Below are positions 35,875-45,626 of a stretch of DNA of 64,000 nucleotides, one piece after another. Origin of the DNA: CAVTPD01 sp963736575 (GTDB lineage: Bacteria; Bacteroidota; Bacteroidia; Cytophagales; JAAEPT01). A program made the position numbers and the translations under genes. The first letter of the stretch is position 1. Each line of letters begins with the position of its first letter. The notes under the pieces are model-generated. The model did not search any database. It was not told where the DNA came from and saw only the letters and a program-made list of their open reading frames with translations. The stretch covers positions 1,426,001-1,490,000 of the forward strand of contig CAVTPD010000001.1 in NCBI GenBank assembly GCA_963736575.1. Direction: 5' to 3'.

Positions 35875-38376
35875 ATGCTGAACGATCTTGCACTACTAGA
35901 AATGTTAAACGTAGACCAATTAGATAGAGGTACCGAAGAATTTATACCACTTCTTTCACAAGAAGAAGAGGAAAAAATTGAAAACGAAGACTGTCCTGAA
36001 GTAGTTTCTCTTCTACCGGTTAGGAATACCGTTCTTTTCCCAGGGGTTGTAATGCCTGTAACAGTAGGAAGAAAAAAATCTGTTGCTTTAGTTAAAGAAG
36101 CCTATAATAATGATAAAGTAATAGGAGTAATTGCTCAGAAGAATCCAAGTGTTGACGAGCCTTCTTCTTCGGATATATATAACAAAGGTACTGTTGCTAA
36201 AATTTTAAAAATGTTAGTGCTGCCAGACGGTAACATTACCATTATTATTCAGGGTAAAAAACGTTTTGTTGTTAAAGAGTTCTTGTCTGAAGAACCATAT
36301 ATGACGGCCTCTATTGATGCTTTAAAGGAAGACTTTAATAAAATAGAAGGTTCTGAAAAAGAAGGTCTTTACCAAACCTTAAAAGACAGTGCTAAAAAGA
36401 TAATTGCGTTAAACCCAGAGCTTCCACCAGAATCTCAAATAGCTATAGACAATATAGAAACCTTGAGCTTTCTAACTCATTTCTTGTCTTCTAACTTAAA
36501 TGTAGGTATTTCGGTTAAACAAGAATTGTTAGAAACGGAAGATGGAATAACCAGATCTAGCAACTTATTAAAGTCACTGCACAAGGAAATTCACATGCTT
36601 GAAATAAAGCGTGAAATACAGAATAAAGCCCACAGTGATATAGATCAACAACAGCGTGATTTCTATCTACGTCAGCAAATAAAAGTATTACAGGACGAAT
36701 TAGGTGACGATAGCTCTGAAAAAGACATTGAACGTTTATTGGTTAAGGCCGATAAATTGGATATGCCAGAAGATATTCGCGAACATTTTGATAAAGAATT
36801 GCACCGCTTTTCTAGAATGAACCCAATGGCGGCCGATTACCCGGTGACATTAAACTATTTAGAATACTTTGTGGAATTACCATGGGGTGTTTATTCTGAA
36901 GATAGTTTTGACCTTAAAAAAGCCAAGAAAATATTAGATAGAGACCACTATGGTTTAGAAAAGGTAAAAGAACGTATTCTAGAGTATTTAGCAGTTATTA
37001 AGTTGAAAAACTTAAAACAAGATCCTGAAGATAAATCTATAAAAGGACCTATTCTTTGCTTATACGGACCTCCTGGGGTGGGTAAAACGTCTTTAGGTAA
37101 GTCTATAGCTAAAGCCTTGGGCAGAGAATACATACGTATGGCTTTAGGCGGTTTGCACGACGAAGCGGAAATACGTGGACATAGAAAAACGTACATTGGC
37201 GCCATGTCTGGTAAAGTTCTGCAAAATATAAAAAAAGCAGGTACCTCAAACCCTGTTTTTGTTTTGGATGAAATTGATAAAATTGGTGCGGATTTTAGAG
37301 GAGATCCCTCTTCTGCTTTATTAGAAGTTCTAGATCCTGAACAAAACAAAGAATTTGTAGATAATTATTTAGAAGTAGAATACGATTTATCAAGAATCTT
37401 ATTTGTAGCTACCTCTAATGAATTAGGAACTATTCAGCCGCCGCTTAGAGACCGGATGGAAATCATTGAAGTTTCTGGTTATACCTTAGAAGAGAAAGTT
37501 CAGATTGCAAAAAGACATTTGTTAACTAAACAATTAGAAGAACACGGTCTTGAAAAAGAAGACATTGACATAACCGATAAAGCATTAGCTGCCCTAGTTG
37601 ACAAATACACACGGGAATCTGGTGTTCGTAATTTAGAACGAAAAGTAGGCGCTGTTGTACGTTATGCTGCTAAATCGATTGCCATGGAGCAAGAGTATCC
37701 GAAATTGGTTCAGCCAGATGATTTAAAAGATATTTTAGGGGCAGAAATATTTGATAAAGACGAATATGAAAACAACGAAATTGCTGGCGTTGTAACAGGC
37801 TTAGCTTGGACCTCGGTAGGAGGTGAGATTTTGAATATAGAATCTGTTTTAACACCAGGTAAAGGTAAATTAACAATCTCCGGTCAGTTAGGTGATGTAA
37901 TGAAAGAATCTGCCTTGGCGGGTTTAACCAACGTTAAAAAACTAGCTAATAGATTAAATATAGATATTTCAATATTTAACGACTTTGATCTTCATATCCA
38001 TGTTCCAGCAGGTGCTGTTCCAAAAGACGGGCCTTCTGCAGGTATTACCATGTTAACTTCCTTAGCTTCGGTTTATACACAAAGAAAGGTAAAGAGCAAG
38101 TTAGCTATGACGGGAGAAATCACCATTTCTGGTAAAGTACTTCCGGTTGGTGGGGTTAAAGAAAAAATTCTAGCTGCTAAACGTGCTGGGATAAAGGAAA
38201 TAATTATGTGTTCTAAAAATGAACGTGATATTAAAGAAATTAAAGAAAGTTACATCCGCGGGTTAAAAATTCATTATGTGAATACTGCAGAGGAAGTTCT
38301 GGAATTAGCTTTATTATCACAGAAAGTTAAAGAGCCGATTAAATTTGAAGAGTTCAGCCAAAAAGAAAATAAATAA
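35875..38376 (+). CDS. lon: ATP-dependent protease La (endopeptidase Lon)
   Basis: Lon is a hexameric AAA+ protease that removes misfolded and regulatory proteins. The 833-residue protein has the LON N-terminal domain (LPVRNTVLFPGVVMPVTVGR near residue 47), a central coiled region, the AAA+ module with Walker A GPPGVGKTSLGKS near 398 and Walker B PVFVLDEIDKIG near 460, and the protease domain. There the catalytic Ser721 sits in KDGPSAGITM and the Lys in GGVKEKILAA near 762. The long acidic N-terminal extension is normal for Bacteroidota Lon. porQ follows 39 bp downstream. Confidence 0.97.
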   Translation: MLNDLALLEMLNVDQLDRGTEEFIPLLSQEEEEKIENEDCPEVVSLLPVRNTVLFPGVVMPVTVGRKKSVALVKEAYNNDKVIGVIAQKNPSVDEPSSSDIYNKGTVAKILKMLVLPDGNITIIIQGKKRFVVKEFLSEEPYMTASIDALKEDFNKIEGSEKEGLYQTLKDSAKKIIALNPELPPESQIAIDNIETLSFLTHFLSSNLNVGISVKQELLETEDGITRSSNLLKSLHKEIHMLEIKREIQNKAHSDIDQQQRDFYLRQQIKVLQDELGDDSSEKDIERLLVKADKLDMPEDIREHFDKELHRFSRMNPMAADYPVTLNYLEYFVELPWGVYSEDSFDLKKAKKILDRDHYGLEKVKERILEYLAVIKLKNLKQDPEDKSIKGPILCLYGPPGVGKTSLGKSIAKALGREYIRMALGGLHDEAEIRGHRKTYIGAMSGKVLQNIKKAGTSNPVFVLDEIDKIGADFRGDPSSALLEVLDPEQNKEFVDNYLEVEYDLSRILFVATSNELGTIQPPLRDRMEIIEVSGYTLEEKVQIAKRHLLTKQLEEHGLEKEDIDITDKALAALVDKYTRESGVRNLERKVGAVVRYAAKSIAMEQEYPKLVQPDDLKDILGAEIFDKDEYENNEIAGVVTGLAWTSVGGEILNIESVLTPGKGKLTISGQLGDVMKESALAGLTNVKKLANRLNIDISIFNDFDLHIHVPAGAVPKDGPSAGITMLTSLASVYTQRKVKSKLAMTGEITISGKVLPVGGVKEKILAAKRAGIKEIIMCSKNERDIKEIKESYIRGLKIHYVNTAEEVLELALLSQKVKEPIKFEEFSQKENK

Positions 38377-38415
38377 GTATCTTACTCGTTTGAACGGAGT
38401 AATATAAACAGGTTC

Positions 38416-39459
38416 ATGCGTAGGAATATATTCTTTATTTTAATAGTATTGACAGTAGGGAAAGCGTTTTCGCAAGTAGACGGAAACGCTTCTTTTAATT
38501 TTTTAAGGTTAAGCGATAATGCACGTGTTGCTGCATTAGGTGGCGAGGTAGTTAGTATTTACGATTACGATGTTAATGCTAGTAACTACAATCCTGCGTC
38601 ATTAAATAGTGAAAATCAAAATAAATTAGCCCTTAATAATATGCCCTTTTATGCCGGCATAAATAAGTCTACAGCATTATATGGTTTTAAAGGCAAAAGT
38701 AGAGCAGGTACATGGGCGGCCGGTGCATCTTATATTAACTACGGTAAAATTGACCAAACCGATAATTTAGGAAATGTAATAGGTACGGTTTCCTCTAATG
38801 AATACGCCATGTTTCTAACCCGTAGTGATAAAATAGGACCGTATTCTTTAGGAATAACAGCAAAACTTGCAGGATCAAATTTGGCGTCTTATTCCGCATT
38901 TGCAGCCTTGTTTGATGTTGGAGCCATGTTTATTCATCCAAGAAAAGATTTAAGAATTGGTTTGGCCGTTAAAAATGTAGGCTTTGTTTTTAAAGACTAT
39001 ACTCAAAATTCAAATTCTACTGCGCCGCTAGATATTCAGCTAGGCATGAGTTACAAACCAGAACATATGCCTCTACGTTTGTACATAACAACACATCATT
39101 TACAGGTATGGGATATTCAATATGTTAATGAAGGCATAACCACTCCAAATTTAGAACCGGAAAAGAGCAAGTTTTCTGAACAGCTTTTTAGGCATTTTGT
39201 TTTTGGTGGTGAGTTTGTGTTTTCAGACAATTTTCATTTAAGAGCCGGTTATAATCACATGCGAAGAAAAGAATTAGCCATTGACGAAAGAGGAGCTTTA
39301 GCTGGTTTTTCTTTTGGTGGTATGATTAGATTAAAAGCCATTGAAATTAATTACACAAGAGCCATTTATCACATTGCTGGTGGTGCCAATGTAATTAGTT
39401 TAACATTAGACACATCAACTTTTGGTTCTAAAAAGAGAACCATTGAAACCGAATTATAA
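38416..39459 (+). CDS. porQ: Type IX secretion system protein PorQ
   Basis: PorQ is an outer-membrane FadL/PorV-like beta barrel required for type IX secretion. The 347-residue protein has a signal peptide (IFFILIVLTVGKAFSQ) and the typical beginning ASFNFLRLSDNARVAALGGEVVS. Repeated amphipathic strands follow (LALNNMPFYAGINKSTALYGF; WAAGASYINYGKIDQTDN; FSFGGMIRLKAIEINYT). It lies between lon and hslU, all co-oriented. Its presence agrees with the T9SS-sorted GDPD protein at 10389-13313. Confidence 0.9.
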   Translation: MRRNIFFILIVLTVGKAFSQVDGNASFNFLRLSDNARVAALGGEVVSIYDYDVNASNYNPASLNSENQNKLALNNMPFYAGINKSTALYGFKGKSRAGTWAAGASYINYGKIDQTDNLGNVIGTVSSNEYAMFLTRSDKIGPYSLGITAKLAGSNLASYSAFAALFDVGAMFIHPRKDLRIGLAVKNVGFVFKDYTQNSNSTAPLDIQLGMSYKPEHMPLRLYITTHHLQVWDIQYVNEGITTPNLEPEKSKFSEQLFRHFVFGGEFVFSDNFHLRAGYNHMRRKELAIDERGALAGFSFGGMIRLKAIEINYTRAIYHIAGGANVISLTLDTSTFGSKKRTIETEL

Positions 39460-39475
39460 AATTTAAAACAAAGAA

Positions 39476-40825
39476 ATGGATAAGTCTTACCTAACACCAA
39501 GACAAATTGTAAAAGAATTAGACGCATACATTATTGGTCAAAACGAAGCAAAGAAAAACGTTGCTATTGCATTAAGAAACCGTTGGAGAAGAATGAATGC
39601 TCCGTTGGATATGCAAAAAGAAATAATGCCCAATAATATTCTAATGATTGGTGCTACAGGTGTTGGTAAAACGGAAATAGCTAGACGATTGGCTACCCTT
39701 GCAGAAGCTCCTTTTACAAAGGTAGAAGCGTCTAAATTTACCGAAGTGGGTTATGTAGGTAGAGATGTAGAAAGCATGGTTAGAGATTTAGTTGAACAAT
39801 CTGTGGGCATGGTAACAAAGACCAAGAAAAAAGAAGTAGAAGAAATAGCACTTTTTAATGCCGAAGAGCTAATACTGAACACGCTTATTCCAGCCATGAA
39901 GAATTCTGTAAATTCTGAAGATGTGGAGCTGAATGAAAAGACAAGAGAATCTTTTAGAAAGAAGATTAAAAACCACGAAATAGAAGACCGAAAAATAGAA
40001 ATAAACGTAAATCAGACGGCTAATCCTGGTGTAGGCGTTATGGGTCCGGGTATGGATGAAGCTTCTATGCTTAATATACAAGACATGATTAGCAATATGA
40101 TGCCTAAGAAGTCTAAAAAACGTAAAGTTACTATTTCCGAAGCAAGAAAAATATTAGTAGAAGAAGAGGCCTCAAAATTGATTGATATGGATGAGGTTAA
40201 AGAAATAGCACTTTTTAAAGCCGAAAATGCCGGAATCATCTTTATAGATGAAATTGATAAAATCTGTTCTAAAAGTGAAGCAGGTGGCGGTAACTCTAAT
40301 GTTAGTAGAGAAGGAGTACAGCGCGATTTGTTACCCATTGTAGAGGGTAGTTCCGTAAACACAAAATATGGTATGGTTAAGACCGACCATGTGTTGTTTG
40401 TTGCAGCTGGCGCATTTCATTTTGCTAAACCTTCCGATTTAATTCCTGAGTTACAAGGGCGTTTTCCAATCCGTGTAGAGTTAGAAGATTTAACAAAAGA
40501 TGATTTTTTTCAGATCCTAAAAAACCCAAAAAATGCTTTAACTAAACAGTATGAAGCATTATTGAGAGCAGAGGAAATAGAATTGTCTTTTGAAGAAGAT
40601 GCATTAGAACGCATTGCTGAATTGGCTTTTCAAGTTAATGCAGAAATAGAAAATATTGGAGCAAGAAGGTTGCATACTCTTATGAGTAAGTTACTTAACG
40701 ATTTCTTGTTTGACATACCAGACATAATTGGAGCGAATGCTAAAATTGTTGTTAACAAAGAGTTGGTTGAAGAAAAACTTGGAAATGTTGTTCAAAACAA
40801 AGATTTAAGTGAGTATATTCTGTAG
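39476..40825 (+). CDS. hslU: HslU, ATPase subunit of the HslUV protease
   Basis: HslU unfolds substrates for the HslV peptidase. The 449-residue protein has Walker A MIGATGVGKTEIARR near residue 57, preceded by the HslU-specific ELDAYIIGQNEAKKNVAIAL and followed by the VGYVGRDVESMVRDLVE pore-loop region. A family-typical intermediate domain precedes Walker B (IIFIDEIDKI near 257). The C-terminus is DLSEYIL, the tail that docks into HslV. No hslV gene is adjacent or elsewhere in the window. Confidence 0.96.
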   Translation: MDKSYLTPRQIVKELDAYIIGQNEAKKNVAIALRNRWRRMNAPLDMQKEIMPNNILMIGATGVGKTEIARRLATLAEAPFTKVEASKFTEVGYVGRDVESMVRDLVEQSVGMVTKTKKKEVEEIALFNAEELILNTLIPAMKNSVNSEDVELNEKTRESFRKKIKNHEIEDRKIEINVNQTANPGVGVMGPGMDEASMLNIQDMISNMMPKKSKKRKVTISEARKILVEEEASKLIDMDEVKEIALFKAENAGIIFIDEIDKICSKSEAGGGNSNVSREGVQRDLLPIVEGSSVNTKYGMVKTDHVLFVAAGAFHFAKPSDLIPELQGRFPIRVELEDLTKDDFFQILKNPKNALTKQYEALLRAEEIELSFEEDALERIAELAFQVNAEIENIGARRLHTLMSKLLNDFLFDIPDIIGANAKIVVNKELVEEKLGNVVQNKDLSEYIL

Positions 40826-40880
40826 TTATTATTATTTTCAACTACTTTAACAAATAGTAAAAACAGAAATAATCGCTTAT

Positions 40881-42503
40881 ATGCGTATCAAGTTTTTTAA
40901 AAGTATTAATAGTTACATTGCCATTGTTCTTGCCATTATAGTGGTAACCACATTGGTGTTCGGCGGTATTTTTGTTTATGGGCTATCCAGTAGCCTTAAA
41001 GGGAATAGTGATCAAAATGCTCAAATTGAAAAAGCAAATACCTCTTTAATCTATACCATTAACTTAAAAATTAAGTTTTCTCAAGTGGTTAAAGACGTTA
41101 ATCTAGCGTCTTTAAACTTGTATACTTATGTGGTTTCTAATGAATTCAGGTACGAGTCTGAAATTATGAAGATGTGGGATAAATCCATTATCCCAAATTT
41201 AAATAAGGTAGAATCTGAAATTGAGAATTTAGATAACGATGAATTAAAGGTTCGGTTTAACATTTTGTATGATCAGATTATTTACATGAAAAACCTTCAT
41301 GAAGATATTCTAAAAGCTCCAATGGGTGCCGATGTTTCGGATCGTTTAAATTTATTAAATGAGTCGATTTTAAAAATAAGCACTAATTACGACTCGTTTA
41401 TTTCGGTAGTAGATAAAGTGAGCCTAGATAAATACAATGATATAGATTTGTTACAGGGTTATAACCGATCAATTCTTATAATTTGCGTTTTTATTCTATT
41501 GGCTTCTTCGGTTTTAGCTTATTTTCTTCTGAAAAGCACTATAAAAACCAATGTTAAATCTTTAGAAGATCATGTGGTAGAACTAAAGAAAGGTAATGTT
41601 CCAGATGATTTATATATGGACTTTATTGAACTTAAGAAATTAGTAAGAGCCATTAACTTTTTAACCAGAAAGATTTCATTAATAAGAGACTTTGCTATTC
41701 AGGTTGGGGAAGGGAATTTTAGGGCTGAAAGTATAGATTTTCAGAATGAAGGAGAATTAGGGAATGCGCTTAATGTTATGAAAGAGCGTATTATTAAAGT
41801 AGATGAAGAAGACGATAAACGTAACCGAATTAATGAAGGGTTGGCTAAATTTTCCGAGATATTAGGTAATTACTCTAATAACCTTCAAAAATTTGGTGAT
41901 GAAGTAATTGTAAACTTGGTTAAATTTTTGAATTCAAATCAAGGTTGTTTATTTGTTGTTAATGATGAAAACATGGACGATGAACACCTTCAACTTGTTT
42001 CTACCTATGCCAATAACAAAAAGAAATTTCAGTCTTCAAGAATTATTAAAGGACAAGGTTTAGTTGGGCAAGCTTGGATAGAGGGCAAAACTATTTACAT
42101 GACTAAAGTCCCCAAAAACTACATTAATATTACTTCAGGCTTAGGGTATTCAACACCAAGATCTGTACTAATCATACCGCTTAAGTTTAACGAGGAAATA
42201 CATGGTGTTATAGAGCTCGCTTCTTTTAATACATTAGAAGAGTACGAATTAGACTTTGTGTCTAAAGTATCCGAAAATATAGCATCCGCATTAGCTTCTG
42301 TAAAAATTAATAGCAGAACACAAGACTTATTAATTCAGTACGAAGATTTAGCAGAAAAACTTAAAGATCAGGAAGAAGAGATGCAAAGCAAAGTGAGTGA
42401 GCTTAAGCAAGTTCAGAAAGAAGCTAAGCATTTAGAAGAGTCTCATATTTCAGAAATTAAACGTCTTAAAAAACGTTTAGAAATTTATGAAAAACACTTC
42501 TAA
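40881..42503 (+). CDS. Membrane sensor with GAF domain and C-terminal coiled coil
   Basis: This 540-residue protein has TM1 at about 12-34 (YIAIVLAIIVVTTLVFGGIFVYGL), a ~160-residue helical periplasmic domain, TM2 at about 196-218 (SILIICVFILLASSVLAYFLL), and a HAMP-like linker. A GAF domain covers about 325-475 (GCLFVVNDEN; IIKGQGLVGQAWIEGKTIYM; VLIIPLKFNEEIHGVIELAS). A terminal coiled coil follows (LKDQEEEMQSKVSELKQVQ). It resembles a methyl-accepting or histidine-kinase sensor without any output domain, so it probably signals through a partner. It is not obviously part of an operon. Confidence 0.8.
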   Translation: MRIKFFKSINSYIAIVLAIIVVTTLVFGGIFVYGLSSSLKGNSDQNAQIEKANTSLIYTINLKIKFSQVVKDVNLASLNLYTYVVSNEFRYESEIMKMWDKSIIPNLNKVESEIENLDNDELKVRFNILYDQIIYMKNLHEDILKAPMGADVSDRLNLLNESILKISTNYDSFISVVDKVSLDKYNDIDLLQGYNRSILIICVFILLASSVLAYFLLKSTIKTNVKSLEDHVVELKKGNVPDDLYMDFIELKKLVRAINFLTRKISLIRDFAIQVGEGNFRAESIDFQNEGELGNALNVMKERIIKVDEEDDKRNRINEGLAKFSEILGNYSNNLQKFGDEVIVNLVKFLNSNQGCLFVVNDENMDDEHLQLVSTYANNKKKFQSSRIIKGQGLVGQAWIEGKTIYMTKVPKNYINITSGLGYSTPRSVLIIPLKFNEEIHGVIELASFNTLEEYELDFVSKVSENIASALASVKINSRTQDLLIQYEDLAEKLKDQEEEMQSKVSELKQVQKEAKHLEESHISEIKRLKKRLEIYEKHF

Positions 42504-42536
42504 TAAAAAAAGTGCTGTCGTCCGATTTTAATTTCC

Positions 42537-42544
42537 TACTTTTG
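42537..42544 (+). promoter_or_regulatory. Bacteroidota-type -7 element for typA
   Basis: TACTTTTG exactly matches TAnnTTTG and ends 22 bases before the typA ATG, giving a short leader. No clear TTTG is seen at the usual -33 spacing. Confidence 0.55.
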
Positions 42545-42566
42545 TGCCTTTCATAATATACCTTAG

Positions 42567-44361
42567 ATGTCAGAAATTAGAAATGTTGCTATTATAGCAC
42601 ACGTAGACCACGGTAAAACAACCTTGGTAGATAAAATTATCCATGCTTGTAACACCATGGATTCTCGTAAAGAAACCGGAGAGTTAATTCTGGATAACAA
42701 CGACTTAGAAAGAGAAAGAGGTATTACAATTGTTTCTAAGAACGTATCTGTTGATTACAAAGGAGTTAAAATCAACCTTATTGACACTCCTGGTCACGCC
42801 GACTTTGGTGGTGAAGTAGAGCGTGTACTTAAAATGGCAGACGGTGTTCTTTTGCTATGTGATGCTTTTGAAGGTCCTATGCCTCAAACAAGATTTGTTC
42901 TTACTAAAGCAATAGAATTAGGTCTTAAGCCTATTGTTGTAGTAAACAAAGTAGATAAAGAAAACTGTCGTCCAGAAGAAGCGATGGAAGCTGTATTTGA
43001 CTTAATGTTCAATGTTGACGCTTCTGAAGATCAATTAGATTTTGTAACAATATACGGTTCTGCTAAAAACGGTTGGATGGCAACTGATTGGCAAACGCCT
43101 ACCGATAATATAACTCCTTTGTTAGATGCTATTTTGGAAAGTATTCCTAAAGCACCTTACCACGAAGGTTCACCGCAAATGCAAATTACATCTCTTGATT
43201 ATTCAAGTTTTGTAGGTAAAATTTGTATTGGTCGTGTTTTTAGAGGCGATTTAGAAGTTGGTAAAGATTACATGTTGTGTAAAGAAAGATTCTAAGAAAA
43301 AAGTTAGAATTAAAGAATTACACGTATTTGTAGGGCTAGGAAGACTAAAAGTTGAAAAAGTTAGAAGTGGTGATATTTGTGCCATTGTTGGTATTGAAGG
43401 ATTTGATATTGGTGATACCATTGCCGATTTAGAAAACCCAGAAGAATTACCAAGAATTACGGTTGATGAGCCCACTATGAGCATGCTCTTCACTATTAAC
43501 AACTCTCCTTTCTTTGGTAAAGAAGGTAAATTTGTTACTTCAAGACATCTTCGTGAACGTTTAATGAAAGAAGAGGAAATTAACCTTGCTCTTAGAGTTA
43601 ATGAAACAGATACCGAAGATAAATTTGTTGTGTTTGGTAGAGGTATTCTTCACCTTTCTGTTCTTATTGAAACTATGAGAAGAGAAGGTTATGAACTTCA
43701 GGTTGGTAAACCTCAGGTGATTATGAAAGAAGTTGATGGCAAGAAACATGAACCTATTGAATCTTTAGTAATTGATGTGCCTGAAGAAGTTGCTGGTAAA
43801 GCAATTGAGTTGGTTACACAAAGAAAAGGTAACTTAACTATTATGGAGCCTAAAGGTGATCTTCAACATTTAGAGTTTGAAATTCCTTCCAGAGGTCTTA
43901 TTGGTTTAAGAAACAACGTTCTTACAGCTACAGCTGGTCAAGCAATTATGACACACCGTTTCAAAGAATACGGTCCTTATAAAGGCGAGATTGCAGAACG
44001 TACCAAAGGTTCTATTATTTCTATGGAAACGGGTACTACTACAGAATACTCTCTAAATAAATTACAAGATAGAGGTCGTTTCTTTGTAGATCCAGGAGAA
44101 AGTATTTACCAAGGACAAGTAATTGGTGAATATTCTAGAGAAGCGGATCTTGAAGTAAATACAATTAAAGGAAAGCAATTAACCAATATGCGTACTTCTG
44201 GTACAGATCAGGCTTCTAATATTGCCCCTAAGATTAAGTTCTCTTTAGAAGAATGTATGGAATACATTAAGGATGATGAATATGTTGAAATCACTCCAGA
44301 ATCTATTCGTCTTAGAAAAATCTATTTGACAGATAACGCCAGAAAATTGGCTAAAAAATAA
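42567..44361 (+). pseudogene. typA: Translational GTPase TypA/BipA, frameshifted
   Basis: The first 242 codons encode the GTPase domain with G1 AHVDHGKTT, switch I ERERGITIVSKN, G3 DTPGHADFGGE and G4 NKVDKENCRP. It goes off frame at about 43281-43288, within TGTAAAGAAAGATTC. The rest of TypA continues in the +1 frame from KKDSKKKVRIKELHVFVGLG through the EF-G-like and C-terminal domains (RGLIGLRNNVLTATAGQAIM). Removing one A restores LCKEDSKKKVRIKEL and a normal ~597-residue protein. TypA binds ribosomes and aids assembly and stress growth. Sequence error is the likeliest cause. Confidence 0.92.
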
Positions 44362-44368
44362 TTCGATC

Positions 44369-45313
44369 TTGAAGGGAAAACGTCCTTTACGTAAACGAAT
44401 AAAATATGAACTCTTGTATCAACTCCTGCGATTCCTTTTTTGGATCGCAGGTTTGATTCCAAGAAAAACACTGATTAAATTTTTTGGAAGAGTTGGCGGT
44501 TTAGCAGCTCAGTTTTTAACGAAAGAAAGAGCCATTGCCAAAGCTAACCTAAAGCTAGTTTATGGTAAGTCTAAATCAGAGCAAGAGATTAACAAAATCT
44601 CAAAAAACATTTTCAAATATTTAGGAATGAACTGGACGGATGCCATCCGTTACCGCAGAATGAATACGGTAGAACAGTTTAGAGAAATTATTGATGTTGA
44701 AGGCTGGGAACATTTTCATGCTGCTTTTGCTAAAGGGAAAGGAGTAATCCTATTAGCCAATCATATTGGTTCTTTTGATATTGGCGGTATGTATTTGTAT
44801 TGGGAAGGGTATGATTCCTTGGTTATGGGAGCACCAATGCACAACAAAAAATTAAACAAACTTTTAATAGGCAATAGAGAAATTCAAGGAGGTCGATTTT
44901 TAACACGAGGTGAAGACCGCACCAACACCATCAAAATGATGAAGGAATTAAAAGCGAACGGTTCTGTATTGCTTTTAATAGATCAGGATACCAATAAAGC
45001 GAAAAGCATATTTGTAGACTTTTTAGGGTTTCCCGCAGCTACTCCAGTAGGGGTAACTATAATGGCCCGGAAAACAGGAGCTGTAGTTTTACCTATGCGC
45101 ATTAAAATGAAGGAAGATTACAAACATGTATTGACTTTCCAACCAGGAATAGAGGTTGCTAATACCGGTGAAGAAGAAAAAGATTTAATAGAAGGAACAC
45201 AATTATTGTCTGACGCTACAGGTAGGTTTGTTCTAGATGCTCCTGAACAATGGGTTTGGTTTCATGAACGCTGGAAAAGAAAACCTGCTGATTACAAAGA
45301 TTTTATTTTTTAA
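44369..45313 (+). CDS. LpxL/HtrB-type lipid A acyltransferase
   Basis: This 314-residue inner-membrane-associated protein belongs to the LpxL/LpxM lysophospholipid acyltransferase family, which adds secondary acyl chains to lipid A. The catalytic HX4D motif is in LLANHIGSFDIGG near residue 128. Further conserved blocks are GSVLLLIDQDTNKAKSIFVDF near 195 and APEQWVWFHERWKRKP near the C-terminus. The start is a TTG at 44369, 8 bp after the typA stop; no in-frame ATG fits. Confidence 0.88.
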   Translation: MKGKRPLRKRIKYELLYQLLRFLFWIAGLIPRKTLIKFFGRVGGLAAQFLTKERAIAKANLKLVYGKSKSEQEINKISKNIFKYLGMNWTDAIRYRRMNTVEQFREIIDVEGWEHFHAAFAKGKGVILLANHIGSFDIGGMYLYWEGYDSLVMGAPMHNKKLNKLLIGNREIQGGRFLTRGEDRTNTIKMMKELKANGSVLLLIDQDTNKAKSIFVDFLGFPAATPVGVTIMARKTGAVVLPMRIKMKEDYKHVLTFQPGIEVANTGEEEKDLIEGTQLLSDATGRFVLDAPEQWVWFHERWKRKPADYKDFIF

Positions 45314-45385
45314 AAGCGAAACAATTTTTTAGATTAAGGCTCAGTTTTTGAGACGCTTTTAATCATACTTTTAAATTTTACAGCT

Positions 45386-45535
45386 ATGCAGTTTTTTAAA
45401 TTATTTGCGCTATTTGCGCTAATCGTAATTTTCATTGTTTTAAATCTTATACGCAAATTTGTTTTAAAACGAATGGAGGTATATACACGCAGAAGTTTTA
45501 AAGAAGAAATAGTAATTCAATTAAATTCTATATAA
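45386..45535 (+). CDS. 49-residue single-TM membrane protein
   Basis: The ATG at 45386 opens a 49-residue reading frame with one N-terminal hydrophobic helix (FFKLFALFALIVIFIVLNLI) and a basic cytosolic tail (RKFVLKRMEVYTRRSFKEE). It is too short for routine gene finding but has a clean start, sensible charge distribution and a good stop. The function is unknown. It lies between the acyltransferase and a lipoprotein gene in the same direction. Confidence 0.55.
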   Translation: MQFFKLFALFALIVIFIVLNLIRKFVLKRMEVYTRRSFKEEIVIQLNSI

Positions 45536-45626
45536 GGTAAAACAAGTGTTTAAAAAGTTTTTTTATATGGTTTATGTTATTAATTTCAAGGAGTTAAAAT
45601 TTATTAAACCTTTTTAAATTCTATTT

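Noticed and set aside
42567..44361. Programmed ribosomal frameshifting in typA and valS
   Set aside because: The break sites lack a convincing slippery heptamer and pseudoknot, and two housekeeping genes needing recoding in opposite directions is less likely than 1-bp sequence errors.
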